DNA of 64,000 nucleotides from Hericium rajendrae. Taxonomy: Eukaryota; Basidiomycota; Agaricomycetes; Russulales; Hericiaceae. How positions within the stretch are numbered: the stretch's first letter is position 1; each line of letters opens with the position of its first letter. This document shows positions 11,241-26,620 of this stretch, one piece after another. Where the stretch lies: contig CM065880.1 in NCBI GenBank assembly GCA_033439255.1, positions 1,922,001-1,986,000 of the forward strand. Direction: 5' to 3'. Below the pieces are notes generated by a model. It ran no database searches, was not told the DNA's origin, and worked only from the letters and a program-made list of their open reading frames with translations. The translations under genes were made by a program, and so were the position numbers.

Positions 11241-13776
11241 GTCTGCTTCTATTTCGAGACTAGAATTACGACCGCCGTCGTGCTCGGGGTCGACAAAGGG
11301 GTCGAGGAGGACATCCGATGGTCATGTTGCTGTAGGGGCGGCTTATCGCTGCGAGATAACAGGCTTTGCGCCTGCCTATCTGGGCGGCCTTGATTACCAT
11401 ATATGGGAACTAGCAGCTCAATCGCGAAAGAACGACTTCGTCAAGGGCTCCGGTCAACACGCGGAAAATATACCCATTGAGACTTAATGCGACGACGCCG
11501 CCTTCTGAAATGGAGAATATAATGAGAGAACGTTATCCATGGAATATAGCCGTTCCAGGCGAGCGAACGACGAAGTCACGAAGACGGCAATGCAGGTGTG
11601 CGCAGTCCCAGCGAAACCGGTACGAAGGTCCAGCGGCGGTCCTTGCAGGGATGTAGAACGCGAGGTGGATCCGTCGAGCATCGCAGGGAAGGCGAAGACG
11701 ACGATAACAGAAGGATAATAGAGTTGACTTCAATCATGCTCAGCGTCGTTGGCGGCTTCCGAGACTCGGTGCCAATGCAAAGCGATCACAGCGGAGCATA
11801 ATGCTGGATGACTTTCCCAGCATAAATTTCTGATTCGTGGAGTCTTTTACGCTTCGCAGAATTGCCGTAAAATGTCGTCGGCCAATGTGCCACTTTGCTT
11901 GAATACGCGCATGCAGCCTGTCAATAATGTCAAGCCTGCAGCGAACCTAGTGAGGGCTTAAATGACAGGGAATCCCTGCTGGTTTCCGAGGAGATTCGGG
12001 GGACGGTGAAATCGTGGATGGTGGCACGCCGCAGTGCCCTGATACCAATGTTCGCGCACTACGTGCATACCAATATGTTCGCATATTACAGATCTTTAGG
12101 CGGGATCTCGAAAACTCTGACGCAATGAATAAATCTTGTTGTCATGAGATTATGAGCTGAACCTGGCAGCGTCCGTGTCGGCGCCGTCGTATTGCCGACT
12201 GCTGGCATGCCTACATGTACATGATCAAATTAGAGAAGATGCTGTCCAATACATGGAGTGGGGTACGTACATACCTTCCTTTCCATGGCGTTCTCGGCCG
12301 CGTTCTCAGCGGCATAGCTCTATTTCCGCATGGTCCAGGAAAGCACCACATCAACTCCTGTGGCATTGCTAAAAAAGAGGATCAGCGGGTCGTGGTGTTT
12401 CGCATCGGGACGATGTATAGTAGAGTCTATCGGCCAAGAAATTCTAAGGAATTTACGCAAATCTGATTGGTTCTGAAACAGAACCACACCGGTCGGAGCC
12501 AATCAGATTCAAAAAAATCCCAGAAATCACTAGGCCGGTAGACTCTAACGCTTCCGATTTGAAGGAGTTCCGTTGGAGGATACTAGGATAATCTGCCTTC
12601 CGAATGGTGCTAATCAGCATGAAGGCGCTCGAGCACACGCTATCAGAGCTCGTGATTGCTGACAGCGCGTCGGCACTTAGACTTGGCTTCGGGCTATTGT
12701 TCTGCGCGCAATGTGCAAGACAGCGTCGCAAAGCAATATACTGTAATCGCAGAGAATGCGGGGTCGAATTAATATTGCAGCGAAGCCGAAGAGGACGCGA
12801 TTGGAGAATGGAACCGGAAGCAAATTACTGGAGCCGGTGACGAGGCGCGCCCGGAAGCAAAACTGGCAAGGCAGGATTCGACAACAAGTCATGGCAGTTT
12901 GGGCGTTCAACTCACCACGGCACAAATGATGGATAAGGACAAGTTCTGTACTTATATCGAATGGGCGGCTGTAAGGAAGGCTTCCAGTCGGGTTCCTCGG
13001 ATTCGGAATGGAGAGATGGGGTATAAAGAGCGGCAGGTGATGATGGGAGAATTGGATAAAGCGCGTTGTATGTGCGTATTTGTAGGTGGTTCGACGCGAC
13101 GCTAACGCTTGCCTCGCCAGTCTCGAACCTGCCTCTGCCTGTCCCTGGTTGCTGCTCCTGCGTTTTATACGCCTCCGTCCCCCACGCGTGCCTTCCTGTC
13201 ATTATAATCGTCCCCATCCCTGCGGTTATATTTCTCTTTTCTTCTCTTTTCGCCTCCTTGTTGTACCTCTTACCTTCGACTTCCCTTCGACGCGTCGCGT
13301 TCCGTCTAGTGCTCTCTATCCCGCCCGGCCTGCAAAACCCTTGGCCTCCCGTGCATTCGATACCGCCATACCATCTCAAGATCTATACCACTTGTCCACC
13401 CCCTACATTCTCCGTTCCACAATACATCAGGTCTTTACCTGCTGAATGCCCCGCGGCGTTCCAGGACCTCGCCCACCATTTGGCCTCTAACAACCTTCGA
13501 CTTTGTGCATACTCTCCTTTGCATTGTATTCTTCCTTTTCAAGGCCTCATTGCTACGCGGAACATTACCTCTGCTGTCTGGGTTCACGCTCGTTAGGTAC
13601 GTACATCCCTGTCCATGCGACGATACAGGTCATCATCCCGGACCTATCGTCGCGTGTTTTCCGAGTGTCCAGAGGTTGACTACAACGGTTTCCACCACAG
13701 GGCACACGTCTTCGACTTTGCTAGCCCAGTCGCCCTTACCACTCCCTATTGCTCACTTTCTCCATGCAATATTGCC
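11241..13776. other. Gene-poor 2.5 kb region upstream of RasGEF
   Basis: Divergent flank between the nickel transporter gene (minus) and the RasGEF gene (plus). The last 600 bp are pyrimidine-rich and include a likely 5' UTR intron donor near 13597 (GTACGTAC), fitting a long leader of the RasGEF mRNA. A 127-bp imperfect inverted repeat at 12421-12547 is listed separately. No protein gene was supported: open frames here are short and lack domains. Confidence 0.5.
12421..12547. repeat. MITE-like imperfect inverted repeat
   Basis: The left arm starts TAGAGTCTATCGGCC and the right arm ends GGCCGGTAGACTCTA, its near-perfect reverse complement. The pairing continues inward: AAATCTGATTGGTTC on the left pairs with GAGCCAATCAGATTC on the right. 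Arms are about 60 bases with a short centre. If the element is taken as GAGTC...GACTC, it is flanked by TA on both sides, as for Tc1/mariner-derived MITEs. There is no coding capacity. A hairpin-forming regulatory sequence is the alternative. Confidence 0.6.
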
Positions 13777-16700
13777 ATGATGGCCGCTGCTCAACTTAGA
13801 ATCGATACCACCATCGGCCGCGTCAAAAGCCCCTCATCTCTGCGTTCAGAGGGCTCATCTTCGGGCAACGCGCTCTTGTCCGCCGACCGGCATTTACGAA
13901 ATTTATTAATAACACCAACGTCTGGCAGGTCGACACCCGTGTTGACCTCGCCCGTACCCTCCTCCTCCAATGCTTCCACTTCCTCTCTTCACCTGCCGGA
14001 CACGGCACACACGCCATCAACTTCCACTTTAGTAGTCGCCACGCCAGCTCCGCATGCCGTTCTCCTTTCCGAATATGTCCTCGCCATGCACGACTTCATC
14101 CCGGAGCAGAAGAACGCAACATGTCTTGCCTTCCGCGCGGGTCAGGTCATACACGTCCTCAATCGCGACCCAAGCGGATGGTGGGACGGCGAACTCGATG
14201 GCAAACGCGGATGGTTCCCGAGTAACTATGTCAACAGTGACCTCGGGCTTATCGCGACCAACGAGCTACGCTCATCTTCGGTGCGTGCATTGCGCCCATT
14301 CCACTTTGAATGCTTCTCATGCATTCCCATAGCGATCACGACTCGGACACGCCCATAAGATATCGACCGTGTCAACCATTTCCACAGCTTCATTTGCCAG
14401 TTCGACATCTTCGCGACAAGGGCCCTTCTCGCGAAATGACTACTGTCCACCACTGATGGTTCCCTTACTCCATGCACTATCCCTTCTCCAGAATGCCGTC
14501 CGCTCGAACCGCACGGCACATTTCCAGCCCTCGGTCGCATGCATCATTTCATGCGTCCGCTCCATATTAGGCGCCGCTGGCTGTCTGTCGCGCGACGCGC
14601 CGCTGCTCAAGCGCTTCGCCGCCCTCGCGCAGGAGCGCCGGCGGATCCTTTCCGATTTAGCCGCCATTGTCACACAATCGAAGAAGGCCTCCGAGGATGA
14701 GCCGCTTCCAGAGGACCAGCGCGATGCGGAGGTAGAGCGGATGGTCCGGCTCGGTGGACAGGTATTCTCGCGTGTGCGGCGATTCCTCGCCGTCGCGGTG
14801 CAATGTGGAATCGAGCTGCCGGAGCGTCAGACCGGGGGTGAGCTCATCCCGTCCGATTCGAGCTCGTCGCAATCGTCCAGCGATCTGTCGAAGGGCTCCG
14901 CGACGACGCCAACTTCTACGTCGGGTGCAGACGAGGACGATACATTTCGCGCTACGCCATGGAAGACGCAAAACGGGATTTCGGTGCGCCCGCGGATGCG
15001 TGCGCGGGATCGGCCCGGGACGCCTGGCAAAGCGAAGAGCTTGGGCGACCTCAGAGCGCACCGCAAGCTGGGGATGGAGGCGGAGTCCGTGCCGTTACCC
15101 GCTTTTACACCGAGAAAGCTGCAAAACGCGAACCCGTTCGCGAACGCGGAGGCCCGATTGAATGGCCACAAGCACGATCTGTCCGTGAGCAGCACGTCGT
15201 CATCGTCGTCGTTCTCCTCTGTAGAGTCGACCGGCACGCCCATCACTCCGGCCTTCCCGTCCGGGCCCTCGAGCTACGAGGAAGTCATGGACGCCCTGCG
15301 GCACACACATGACCAATACCTCTCCACCATCGCCGCCTTTATCGGACACGCGCACTCGCATTCACGGACTTCGCATGCGTCAAGTACAGGGCACATGTAC
15401 GAGCTCGTGCGCGAGATCGTCGAGATGGTCTGCAAGCTGCTGACCATCGTCGAGGCGGTTCTGCAGCATCCGACCATCCCGTCGCACAAAGCCGCGCACC
15501 TCAAGACCGCGAAGGAAGGGCTCTACAAAGCGACAAGCGCGCTCGCGGAGGCCGTGCGCCAGCTCACGGGCTCGCTCCCGCCGACCATGAGCGAGGAGCA
15601 GGAAAAGGCGGCGCTCATCCGCTGCGCGACGGATGCGCTCAAGGCGGGCGCGGACTGCGTCGTCGCGGTCAAGATGTGTCTGAGCCGCTCGACGGGCGAG
15701 CGGTCGTTCGTCGTGGAGCTGCCCAAGGTCTCGGACGAGTATCCCGTGCCGCTGACGCCGCGCAAGTTTTTGCAGGGCATGCCGCCGCGCATCGCGAAGG
15801 CGATGAGCATGAGCTCGCTGCAGTCGCCGATGGAGGACGTGCAAGAGGACGAGGACGTCACTGTGCAGGTGCGCATACAGCCCTCAGAGGGTTCGCGGCA
15901 AGCCGAGCAGCCGATCATCGAGGTGTCAGAGGAGCCAGATGCAGAGCCTGCGCCGTCGCCCGCCTCACCTGTATGTGTTCCCGCACCCGTTTCGCGCCCG
16001 TCGACGCGCAAGGTGCCGTCAGCGCTGCAGATCTCGCGAGCGGACGTCCAGCCGTGCCTGCCGTCACCTAGTTCGCTCGCGCCCACCGACGATGGAACGA
16101 CGTGGGAAGGCAGCCATCGCTCGACGCATACGCGCGACAAGTCGCTGGAAGAGAAGATCTTGAATGGCGATCTCCCCTCGGTGCCCATCCCCGCGCTGCC
16201 GGAGTTCCTTCAGACGGACAACGAGGCATGGATGGTCCAGCATGACTACCCCGCGGAAGACGTTGCGTACAACAGCGAGGGCCACCTCGTCGGCGCCAGC
16301 CTTCCCGTGCTCGTCGAGAAGATGACGCCTCATGCGTCGATCGTGGACCCAGCGTTCTCGGCGGTCTTCTTCCTCACCTTCCGCCTGTTCTCCTCCCCCG
16401 CGGAGCTCGTGCAGGCCATCATCGACCGCTACAACCTCGTCCCACCCGAGGGACTCACCGAGGAGCAGGTCTACCTGTGGCAGCAGCGCAAGGGCATCCC
16501 CGTGCGCCTGCGCGTGTCGAACTTCATCAAAGTGTGGCTCGAGATGTACTGGCGGCCCGCGACGGACAACGCGGTCCTGCCCGCACTGCACGACTTCAAC
16601 CGCGACGCGCTCGCGACGATGTTCCCGGGCCCGTCGACGCGCATCCACGAGATGATCTGCGCGCGCATGCAGATGCAGCCGGCGGACGACGGCGCGTCGC

Positions 16701-17918
16701 TCGTGAGCCCGCGCGCGGACCGCGTGCGCGACGCGGGCATGCCGATCAACCCGCCGTTCAGCGGGTCGCCGAGCGAGATCCCGCGCCCGGTCATGACGAA
16801 GACGCTGTTCACGCACCTGCGCAACCGGAATTTCGCGGCGATCTGCATCACGGACTTTGACAGTCTCGAGCTCGCGCGCCAGATGACGATCATGGAGTGC
16901 ACGCTGTTCTGCGCGATCCTGCCCGAGGAGGTGCTGGAGAGCGGGCAGGAGGGCGCGAGGTCGCCGGTCAATGTGCGGGCCGTGACGAGCCTCAGTACGA
17001 TCATCACGGGCTGGGTCGCGGAGAGCATTCTGAACGAGAGCGACATCAAGAAACGCACGGCGCTCGTCAAGTTCTTTGTCAAGATCGCGGACGTGAGTCT
17101 TCGTGTGACGCTCATGAGGACTGCAGGCTGACGGTATTCCAGCGGTGTTCTCAGTTGCACAATTACAGCACGTCACGCGCCATCCTGGCGGCGCTGGACT
17201 CGTCCACGATCTCCCGTCTACACCAAACATGGATGGTGAGCAGTCTGGCACGTTCGCTCTGGACCGCGCTGACCTTTGCACGATGACGCAGGGCGTTCCC
17301 CAGAAGCAGAAGCTGCAGCTTGACGCGATCCGGAAGCTCGCGGATCATGCAAGGAATTATCATGAGTATCGCTCGCGCCTGCGCAACACCGCGCCGCCTG
17401 CAGTTCCATTCCTCGGTGCGTATCGAGTACGCGCTCGTCTTTAGCGTCTGCTGACCTGATTTCCGTGCAGGCCTGTATCTTACGGATGTCACCTTCTGTC
17501 GTGAAGGGAACCCGTCGCATCGGGCGTCGCCGAATGCTGCGGACAAGAAGCTGCTGAACTTCAATAAGTACCACAAGATGGCGCGAATTGTGCAAGGTAA
17601 GGCCCGCCCGTTGTCATCATGCTGGTCAGAATTTGACGGCGTTCTCTGTAGATATGCAGCGCTTCCAGGTGCCGTACAAATTGAAGGCGATTCCCGAGGT
17701 TCAGGCATATCTCGACGATGCCTTTGAGAAATGCAAGCATCACGGCGATCTGCAGGATCTCTATCGTCGGAGGTAAGCATCATTGATTTGGATGGATTCG
17801 ATTCACACTGACGGCGTTTAGTTTGCTCGTGGAACCCAAGCAGCCAGCCGACACACCGCCGTCGGGCGACGTCCGCCAGCTGTTCAACTGGGCGAGCCGC
17901 TCGCAAGCCTCATCATAG
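13777..17918 (+). CDS. Ras guanine nucleotide exchange factor with SH3 domain (Cdc25-type)
   Basis: Exons 13777-14280, 14360-17092, 17143-17235, 17292-17415, 17471-17596, 17652-17772 and 17822-17918 give 1265 aa. Domains in order: an SH3 domain at residues about 101-153 (LAMHDFIPEQ...WWDGELDGKRGWFPSNYV); a long partly helical, Ser-rich middle; a RasGEF-N module from about 808 (HLVGASLPVLVEKMTPH, FFLTFRLFSSPAELV); and the catalytic RasGEF domain from about 980 to 1240 (ELARQMTIMECTLFCAI, HNYSTSRAILAAL, FLGLYLTDVTFCREG, FNKYHKMARIV). This is the layout of fungal Cdc25/Ste6 proteins, which load Ras with GTP upstream of cAMP or MAPK signalling at membranes. The ATG at 13777 follows a pyrimidine-rich leader and is directly followed by a second ATG. 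Confidence 0.92.
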
Positions 17919-18317
17919 CATGCCCATCCTTACTGCCCCCGCTCCTTCCGCCTCGATCTCTTCTTCTGGCTTTGCGCTTGGACTTGTTGTGAACTGCGTC
18001 GCGCATTTTCTCTTCCTGGGACTCATCGTAGACTGTGATCTGTTTCTATTTTACTGCATCTTTATCATCATCCATCTGCCCGCACATCTCACCCCGGGCG
18101 CCTTTGCTGCATTGTTTCGGCGATCTTCTAATACATCCACATGTCTATTGCGCTGTCATTTGTACTGAGCACATCTGGGATGCTTGCAACTGTGGATAAT
18201 CAGTAATTTATAATCCGGACCCAGTGTAAGTTGATGGAGTGGAAAATCTATCGAGACAGCGGAGCTATTGAGATCAATGCAAATAAGATACGACACTAAA
18301 ACGATTCAGAAGAAACT
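17919..18317. other. Convergent 3' flank of RasGEF and F-box/WD40 genes
   Basis: Pyrimidine-rich sequence holding the 3' untranslated parts of two genes that end toward each other. No gene or repeat was recognised. Confidence 0.5.
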
Positions 18318-19833
18318 CTACTCGTACACCTGGGCCGTCGGATGGCTATACCTGGTCACATAAAACCCAATGCCCTTGTATCCTTTTTTATAAGACAGCC
18401 CATCATCGCCGGGCACGCGCGGCAGGGGCGGGTACGTCTCGGGCGTGAGCCCCGGCCCAAAGTCGTACACGAACGGGCGGCTCTGCGTCGCGCCGAACAG
18501 GCGCGAGCTCTCGAGGATGATGGAGTACACGGGCGACGAGTCGTTGCCCGGCGCGTGCACGCTCCACCCGGCCTTCGGGCTGCGCACGTCCCAGAACGCG
18601 ACGACGCTGTGGCGCGCGGAGCCCGCGGCGATGGTGCTCGACGCGCCGCCGCCGCACGCGACGGTGTAGATCGGCTCGAACGACCACGGGTCCGAGAGCG
18701 AGAGCACGGGCGTGAGCGAGGCGGGCTCCCTGGCGGCGCTCGCGTGCGTGCTGCGGGCGGAGGCGCGCAGGTCGTGCACGTGCACGAGGCCGTCGAACCA
18801 GCCGGAGACGAGAATCTTGTCGGAGGCGCCCCAGGGGAAGGAGGGCGGGGTGCCGGTGATGCCGTAGACGGCGGAGGCGAACAGCTCGTCGGCGGATTTG
18901 GGGCGAAGGATGGCGGATGGTGTCCGGGAGAGTTCGGATTGGGTGATGGGGTGCACGACGAGAGGCGTGTCGGAGGACGTGCCGAATGCAGCGTAAGGGC
19001 TGGAGGAGTGGGTGGAGAGATGTGTGGACCACCCTCGGCTCTCTAAGTCAAGCATGTGTGGGGTTGGGGATTCTGATGAAAAGTCCAGCAGGCCGGCGGT
19101 GCCATCTGCTGATAAGGAAAGTAGTAGATTGCCAGAGGCCGACAAGGACTCGATGAGCGCGCCATCGTGATAGTCGAATGGTGTTCGCAAGGAGGGTCCG
19201 ACGTGTACGTCTTTCTGGTGGTACTTGGCTGGAGGTAAAAATATCCTCTCGAGGGCTCCGTGTTCAAACCCCACGAACAATGTCCGGTCTAAGCCTCCGT
19301 CTGGGACGAAGGCGAGGCCAGTGATGTCGCGCCTAACATTTGTGGCGAGGGCCAAATTATACGAGCATTCAAATTGGAGGCCGGGCGCTACGTCTTCGTT
19401 GGTGGATATGGTGAAGACATAGGAGTACAGTATGTGCCCGGCCGCAACGACAAGGCGGGTGGAGTTTATAGCCAAGAGCGGCTGCAGCTTCCCCTGCCAT
19501 GGACGGGATAGTGGACGAGCGGCAAATTTGTGCGATTCCCAAGCTTTGTCCGTTAGGGAATGGTATCGGGTCTGGGAGCGCGGACTCCATGTCTGTAAGG
19601 ACTTAACAAGACTGTAGGAGTCCCTGGGATGGAGACGGATATGGTTCGCCCAACCAAAGTCGTACACCTAGACGGGGATCAACATTGATGATGATCACAC
19701 GGACGGACAGAACGGGGCTTACCAGCGTCTTGAGAGCCTGGCAAGTCTTTGACAGAGCGACTAGTTCCTTGACATCTAATTCGTTGATGACGATGATCAG
19801 GACGTCACCGGGAAGGGATAGAAGAGACATCAT
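18318..19833 (-). CDS. F-box and WD40-repeat protein (FBXW4-like)
   Basis: Exon 1 is 19833-19723 (37 codons) and exon 2 is 19667-18318, for 486 aa. The N-terminus is an F-box (LLSLPGDVLIIVINELDVKE, then ELVALSKTCQALKTL), the part that binds Skp1 in SCF ubiquitin ligases. The remainder is a beta-propeller-like region with WD-type strands: LLSLSADGTAGLLDF, ILVSGWFDGLVHVHDLR and HSVVAFWDVRSPKAGWSVH. Overall layout resembles animal FBXW4 (short F-box, then a divergent WD40 region), but repeat borders are weak and the substrate is unknown. The start MMSLL is the only in-frame ATG pair before the F-box. It is divergently arranged with Gem1 over a 433-bp shared upstream region. Confidence 0.8.
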
Positions 19834-20266
19834 GAAGTGGATCGAGAAGTTGGGGAGGGGGGCTAATAGTAACTGCAGCGAGGGGGACGCTCTGGACCCT
19901 GGTACAAGTAACTTAGATAAGTACGGAGCGAAGGGGCATGTTCCTATAAATTTTTCGTTTCGGCGTGTCGGAGGATTATTATGGCCGGGACCCGTCGGGG
20001 CAATTATATGCAGAGCTTGTGTAGCAGGTCAAAACGCACGAGTACGATGAGCAGAAGGCTTTGACGTCGTGGTGGAGTGCGGGGTCGTTGAATGCCGACG
20101 GCGCGCACGATGCGCTCGCTTCCAAAAAGAGTCGAGGCCGAGCCGCAGGGCCGGGCCCGTCGGGACTCGCACTGCTCTCCATTCTATTCGACACGCTCAC
20201 CCCGCCTCTCCAATCCCTCTCCCTCTTCTTCTCCCCATTTTCCATTCCTAGCTGCTTCTTGAGACA
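19834..20266. promoter_or_regulatory. Shared upstream region of F-box/WD40 and GEM1 genes
   Basis: The 433 bp between two divergent start codons must hold both promoters. The half next to GEM1 ends in a long pyrimidine tract (20195-20255), a common basidiomycete core-promoter feature. No TATA box was convincing. Confidence 0.5.
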
Positions 20267-22962
<2,696 letters not shown>

Positions 22963-23356
22963 AATACTTTATTTGACGCTATGGTACAGTGGAGGTGTAG
23001 GGGATGAAGCATGGTGTCCAGAGATGCGGGCTGAGTAAGACGAGCGGAGCCGGCCGGGGTATTGCGAGATCCGATGTCGATTATAGACGCGCGACGGGGG
23101 CGTGTGGCGAACGGTGCAGGCAACGAGGTAAAAGGCTGTCGGCGAGACATTATATACTTTTGTCTCTTGCCATCATCTTGTTGTACAACCTACGCCGTCT
23201 CAGTTGCAGTCTGATTGAGCCTTTCGACATAGCAAGCGCCGTTGGAAGCATTCGGGAACCCCTTTGAACAGTGATCTCATTGACAAGCCCACGTTTGCGA
23301 CTCGCGCTGACCATCACCCCTTTGACTCTGAGAGCCCGTGCTGCTTTTTTTCCACC
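22963..23356. other. Spacer between GEM1 and the vWA gene
   Basis: Holds the GEM1 3' end and the vWA gene promoter, both on the plus strand. Nothing else was seen. Confidence 0.5.
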
Positions 23357-25116
23357 ATGGATGAAGACATGGATATGGGCAGCGGGTCCTCCGCGCAGGC
23401 TGTTTTCCAGCAGGCTTTTGAGGAGCAGGTTGCTGCCGGTCCTGGGGAGAGGAAGATGCTGTACGTCCTTGTTCTCCCTCTCGCTCTCGAACCCCAGCTG
23501 TTCAGACGGTATCTTAACCATGCACACCACAGAGATCTGGTCTTCGTGCAGGACTGTACGGGAAGCCAGGGCAGCTACATCTCGTCCGCAACGAAGAACA
23601 TCGAGCTCATCTGCGAAAATATCTTTGAATCGGGCAAGCTGCAGGCGCGGGAGGACCTCCGGGTCGGCCTCGTCGCCTATCGCGATCACCCCCCACAAGA
23701 CCACACCTATGTCACGAAGAACTTCGGGTTCTCGTCGGACATCAGCAAGGTGCATCGCGACCTGTCCAGCCTGTATGCCTCGGGGGGAGGCGATGGTCCG
23801 GAGGCGGTCACGGCGGGATTGGTGGAGGCATTGAATATGGACTGGAGGCCCGAGGCGAGCAAGATGGTCGTCCTGATTGCGGATGCCCCACCCCATGGCA
23901 TTGGGGAATACGGCGATGGTATGTCGTCTTTGTCATTTGTTGTGTTGATCGACGATCTGAAGGCTGGGTGCAGGTTTCGATGACGGATCCCCGGATGGCT
24001 TTGATCCTCTGCAAACCGCTCGCGAGATGGCTGCGCGAGGTATCACCCTAGTACGTCCCCAGTGTCATTCGCATCCTTTTTCCAGCGCCTAACCATGTCT
24101 GCCAGTTTTTCGTTGCATGCGAACCTGCGTTGAGCAGCTATTCCGTACGTCTTCGGCCGCCCTGCCTATTTCGCCAAACTGATCGCTCTGCAGTTTGCAA
24201 CCGACTTCTTTCAAGCCCTCACACAAATTACGTCCGGCATCATGCTTCCACTCACCACCGCGGATCTGCTGGCGCACGCCATCGTCGGCCTGGTCCTCGA
24301 AAACCTAGACATGGAGCGTCTGGTACGTGAAGTCGGGCAGGCCGTCGCGCAGCGCATATTGGGCAACAACGAGAGCGTGGACGACGTCGCGAAGGAGCTG
24401 CACGAGAAGCTGCTCCTTCGAAATGAGAGCACGAAGAAGGTCGTGATCGAGAGCATATACAAGGAATCCGAGGAGGCCAAGCACAACGTGGCGGTATTCT
24501 CTCAGGCGGCCAATCTTGCAGAAGCCCGGCCGCATCTGCGGAGAGTGAGTGCAATCCTTGCCCCTGGGGCGCTCCTTCCATCTGCGTCTTTACCTCGCAG
24601 TATACTGATGGCTGCCTGTTTTGACCCTGTCAGGTTCCTGGGACGCGTTTCACCGACAAGTACCTGCAAGTGCGCATGAGCACCACACGCAGCTCCTACT
24701 CTTATGCACCGTCGCTGCCCGCCCGTTCGCCGAAGGGCGCTACTTCGGTTACCTCGACGGCGGTAGGCGCCACCGCGGGCTCGCCGCCGCGCAAGGTGGT
24801 CACGGATTTCGCCGCCTTTGGCGCGCCAAAGACGGCCAGCGTCTTCGGGACTGCGGTTGCGTCGACGCCGTTCTCGTTGGCAGGGAACAAAGCTGCCTTC
24901 GGTGGTTTGAGGAATGCCGGACGCAGCACGATAGACGATGATGAGGATGAAGAGGAGGACGATGGCAAGCAGAGGGTCCTCCTGAGAGAAGATTCCATAA
25001 CGCTCGACCAGGTGAGCATATCCGTGACTGTCGGTGGTCATAAATGCTCATAGCTCATCTATGTACAGGCCCGCCGCATCGCGATGCAGAGCGCATGGCG
25101 CAGCACACGTGCGTAA
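23357..25116 (+). CDS. von Willebrand factor type A domain protein
   Basis: Exons 23357-23460, 23533-23918, 23974-24050, 24106-24144, 24194-24544, 24634-25011 and 25069-25116 give 460 aa. The vWA domain starts at about residue 36 (LVFVQDCTGSQGSYI), with a MIDAS-like D-x-T-x-S in place of D-x-S-x-S, GLVAYRDHPP, ASGGGDGPEAVTAGL and MVVLIADAPPHG. This pattern matches the vWA domain next to alpha-kinase domains in VwkA-type proteins, but no alpha-kinase domain follows here. The second half is helical, then Ser/Ala-rich with an acidic run (DDDEDEEEDD) before a short basic tail. Such stand-alone relatives are frequent in basidiomycetes and their function is not established. Confidence 0.82.
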
Positions 25117-25444
25117 CGGGTATTATTGTGCATCCGCCATGGCGCGGCATGGATATTGTCAGATGTTGTCACCACTCTTCTTGTTCCGACCACCAACTTG
25201 CAGGCATCAATGTTGTCGTATTACCCGTCACTGCATGCGGATCCATGTTGTTTTGTTTATCCCTCGAAGGTCGTCCATTGGATTGTATAATTATGATCAG
25301 ACATGTCGAACTTGCGAATCAATACCACTTTACAGATGTATTTCTTGGTGTGCATTGCCAAACAACGATGCCGAAGCATGATGTCTAATTCCAAGAAAGA
25401 TGAAGGTATATAATGAAGCAAAGGGTTCTAGACAGGAGGAACAT
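25117..25444. other. Convergent 3' flank, vWA and G-patch genes
   Basis: 328 bp between two stop codons on opposite strands. No gene or repeat was recognised. Confidence 0.5.
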
Positions 25445-26620
25445 TTAAGAGCTCTCATGTTTTTCCCGTTTCCTCTTTTTCTTCGACTCCTTAGGGGTGT
25501 CCTGTGCTATCGCAGATTCCTCGCCAGTCTGCTTTTTCCGCTTTTTAATACGAGGCTCATCTTCTGCGCCCAGGGAACTCGACGATGTTGCATCGACTGG
25601 AGTTGGGGGTTCCTCGTTGGCTCGTTTAAGCTCCTTGCTGTTCCGCGCCTCTCTCCTTTCATCGTCACTGTCATCCCGAGACTTCTTTTTCTTCTCCTCT
25701 TTCTGCGCGCCATGCTCGAGCACATCTGCCGCCGCCGCTTTCTTCGCCTTCTTCTCGTGTTTTCTTTCTCTTCGCTCCCTTTTCTCTGCCTCCTTCAACT
25801 CCTTCTTTCGCCGCTTCTTCTCCTTCTCTCCACCCACCTCGCTCTCCCCTTTCCCTGCCTTCCGCTTCCTCTTGTTCTCGTCGACCTGACCTTCGCTCGA
25901 CCCATTCTCCTCATCCACAGCCTTTCCCTTCCCCTTCTTCCCCAGCCCAGATGTAAGCTCGGTCACCTCCACCACCACCTTCTCCGCCTTGATCTCGCTC
26001 ATCACCATCTCCCCCTCGACGTCGTCCGGCCCGAGCACCGGCCCCCGGAAAAAGCGCGAATACAGCCCGCGTTGCGCGGCCTGGCGCTTCGCAATGGCCA
26101 TGAGACTCAACCGCGGACTCGCAGAGCCGGAGGCAGACGCGAGCGCAGCATCGGGCGTGGAGGTGCCGGACGAGGCGGGCGTGCCGACGACGGGGCGGCG
26201 ATTCGAGAATATGCCTGTGGATGTGCGCTTCAAGACCGGCGCGGTGGGGGTGCTTTCGTCCTATGTCGCATTTGAGATGAAGACGGTTCTATGAAGAGGG
26301 GGGTATGAGATGCTTACCGCAGAGCCCGCGTTACTGTCTTCGTCGCTGTCAGTTGCTTTGATCTTGATAGCGCTCGCCGCCGCTGCGAACAGACTGGATC
26401 GCGCGCGATGCGAAACATGGTGAACGGCTGGCACGCGGGAGAAATGAAAAATCGCTCACTGGTCCCAGAACGGAAACGCTTCGTCTCTGTCCTTGCCCAG
26501 GCCGGCAAGGTTCTTCTTTTGGGGGATGGCGAGCGGGCGGGAGATGGCACCTGTGCGCAGGCCGGTGCCAGTGCCGGACCAGCCCTGTGCGACGAGATAC
26601 GAGTGCCCGTCGAGAGGCAT
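25445..26620 (-). CDS. Nucleolar G-patch protein (Tma23/GPATCH4-like)
   Basis: Exons 26620-26460, 26393-26318 and 26260-25445 give 350 aa. The N-terminus has a G-patch-type start (SYLVAQGWSGTGTGLRTGAI, then NLAGLGKDRDEAFPFWDHLF), close in layout to yeast Tma23 and animal GPATCH4: a G-patch within the first 50 residues, then FWDHLF and a lysine-rich tail. The tail (residues 150-350) is strongly basic with KKRRKKE and KKKRKREK clusters, typical of nucleolar proteins. Tma23 is a ribosome-biogenesis factor, and G-patch proteins often activate DEAH helicases. That this protein does so is inference. The 61-bp intron before exon 3 is inferred from frame and GTAAGC...CATAG signals. Confidence 0.78.

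Noticed and set aside
13066-13596. Open frames upstream of RasGEF
   Set aside because: Cys/Pro/Leu-rich translation of pyrimidine-rich leader sequence; better explained as 5' UTR with an intron.
16064-17281. Minus-strand open frame of about 400 codons
   Set aside because: Antisense to the RasGEF catalytic region; His/Arg/Asp-rich composition without a fold, produced by GC-biased codons.
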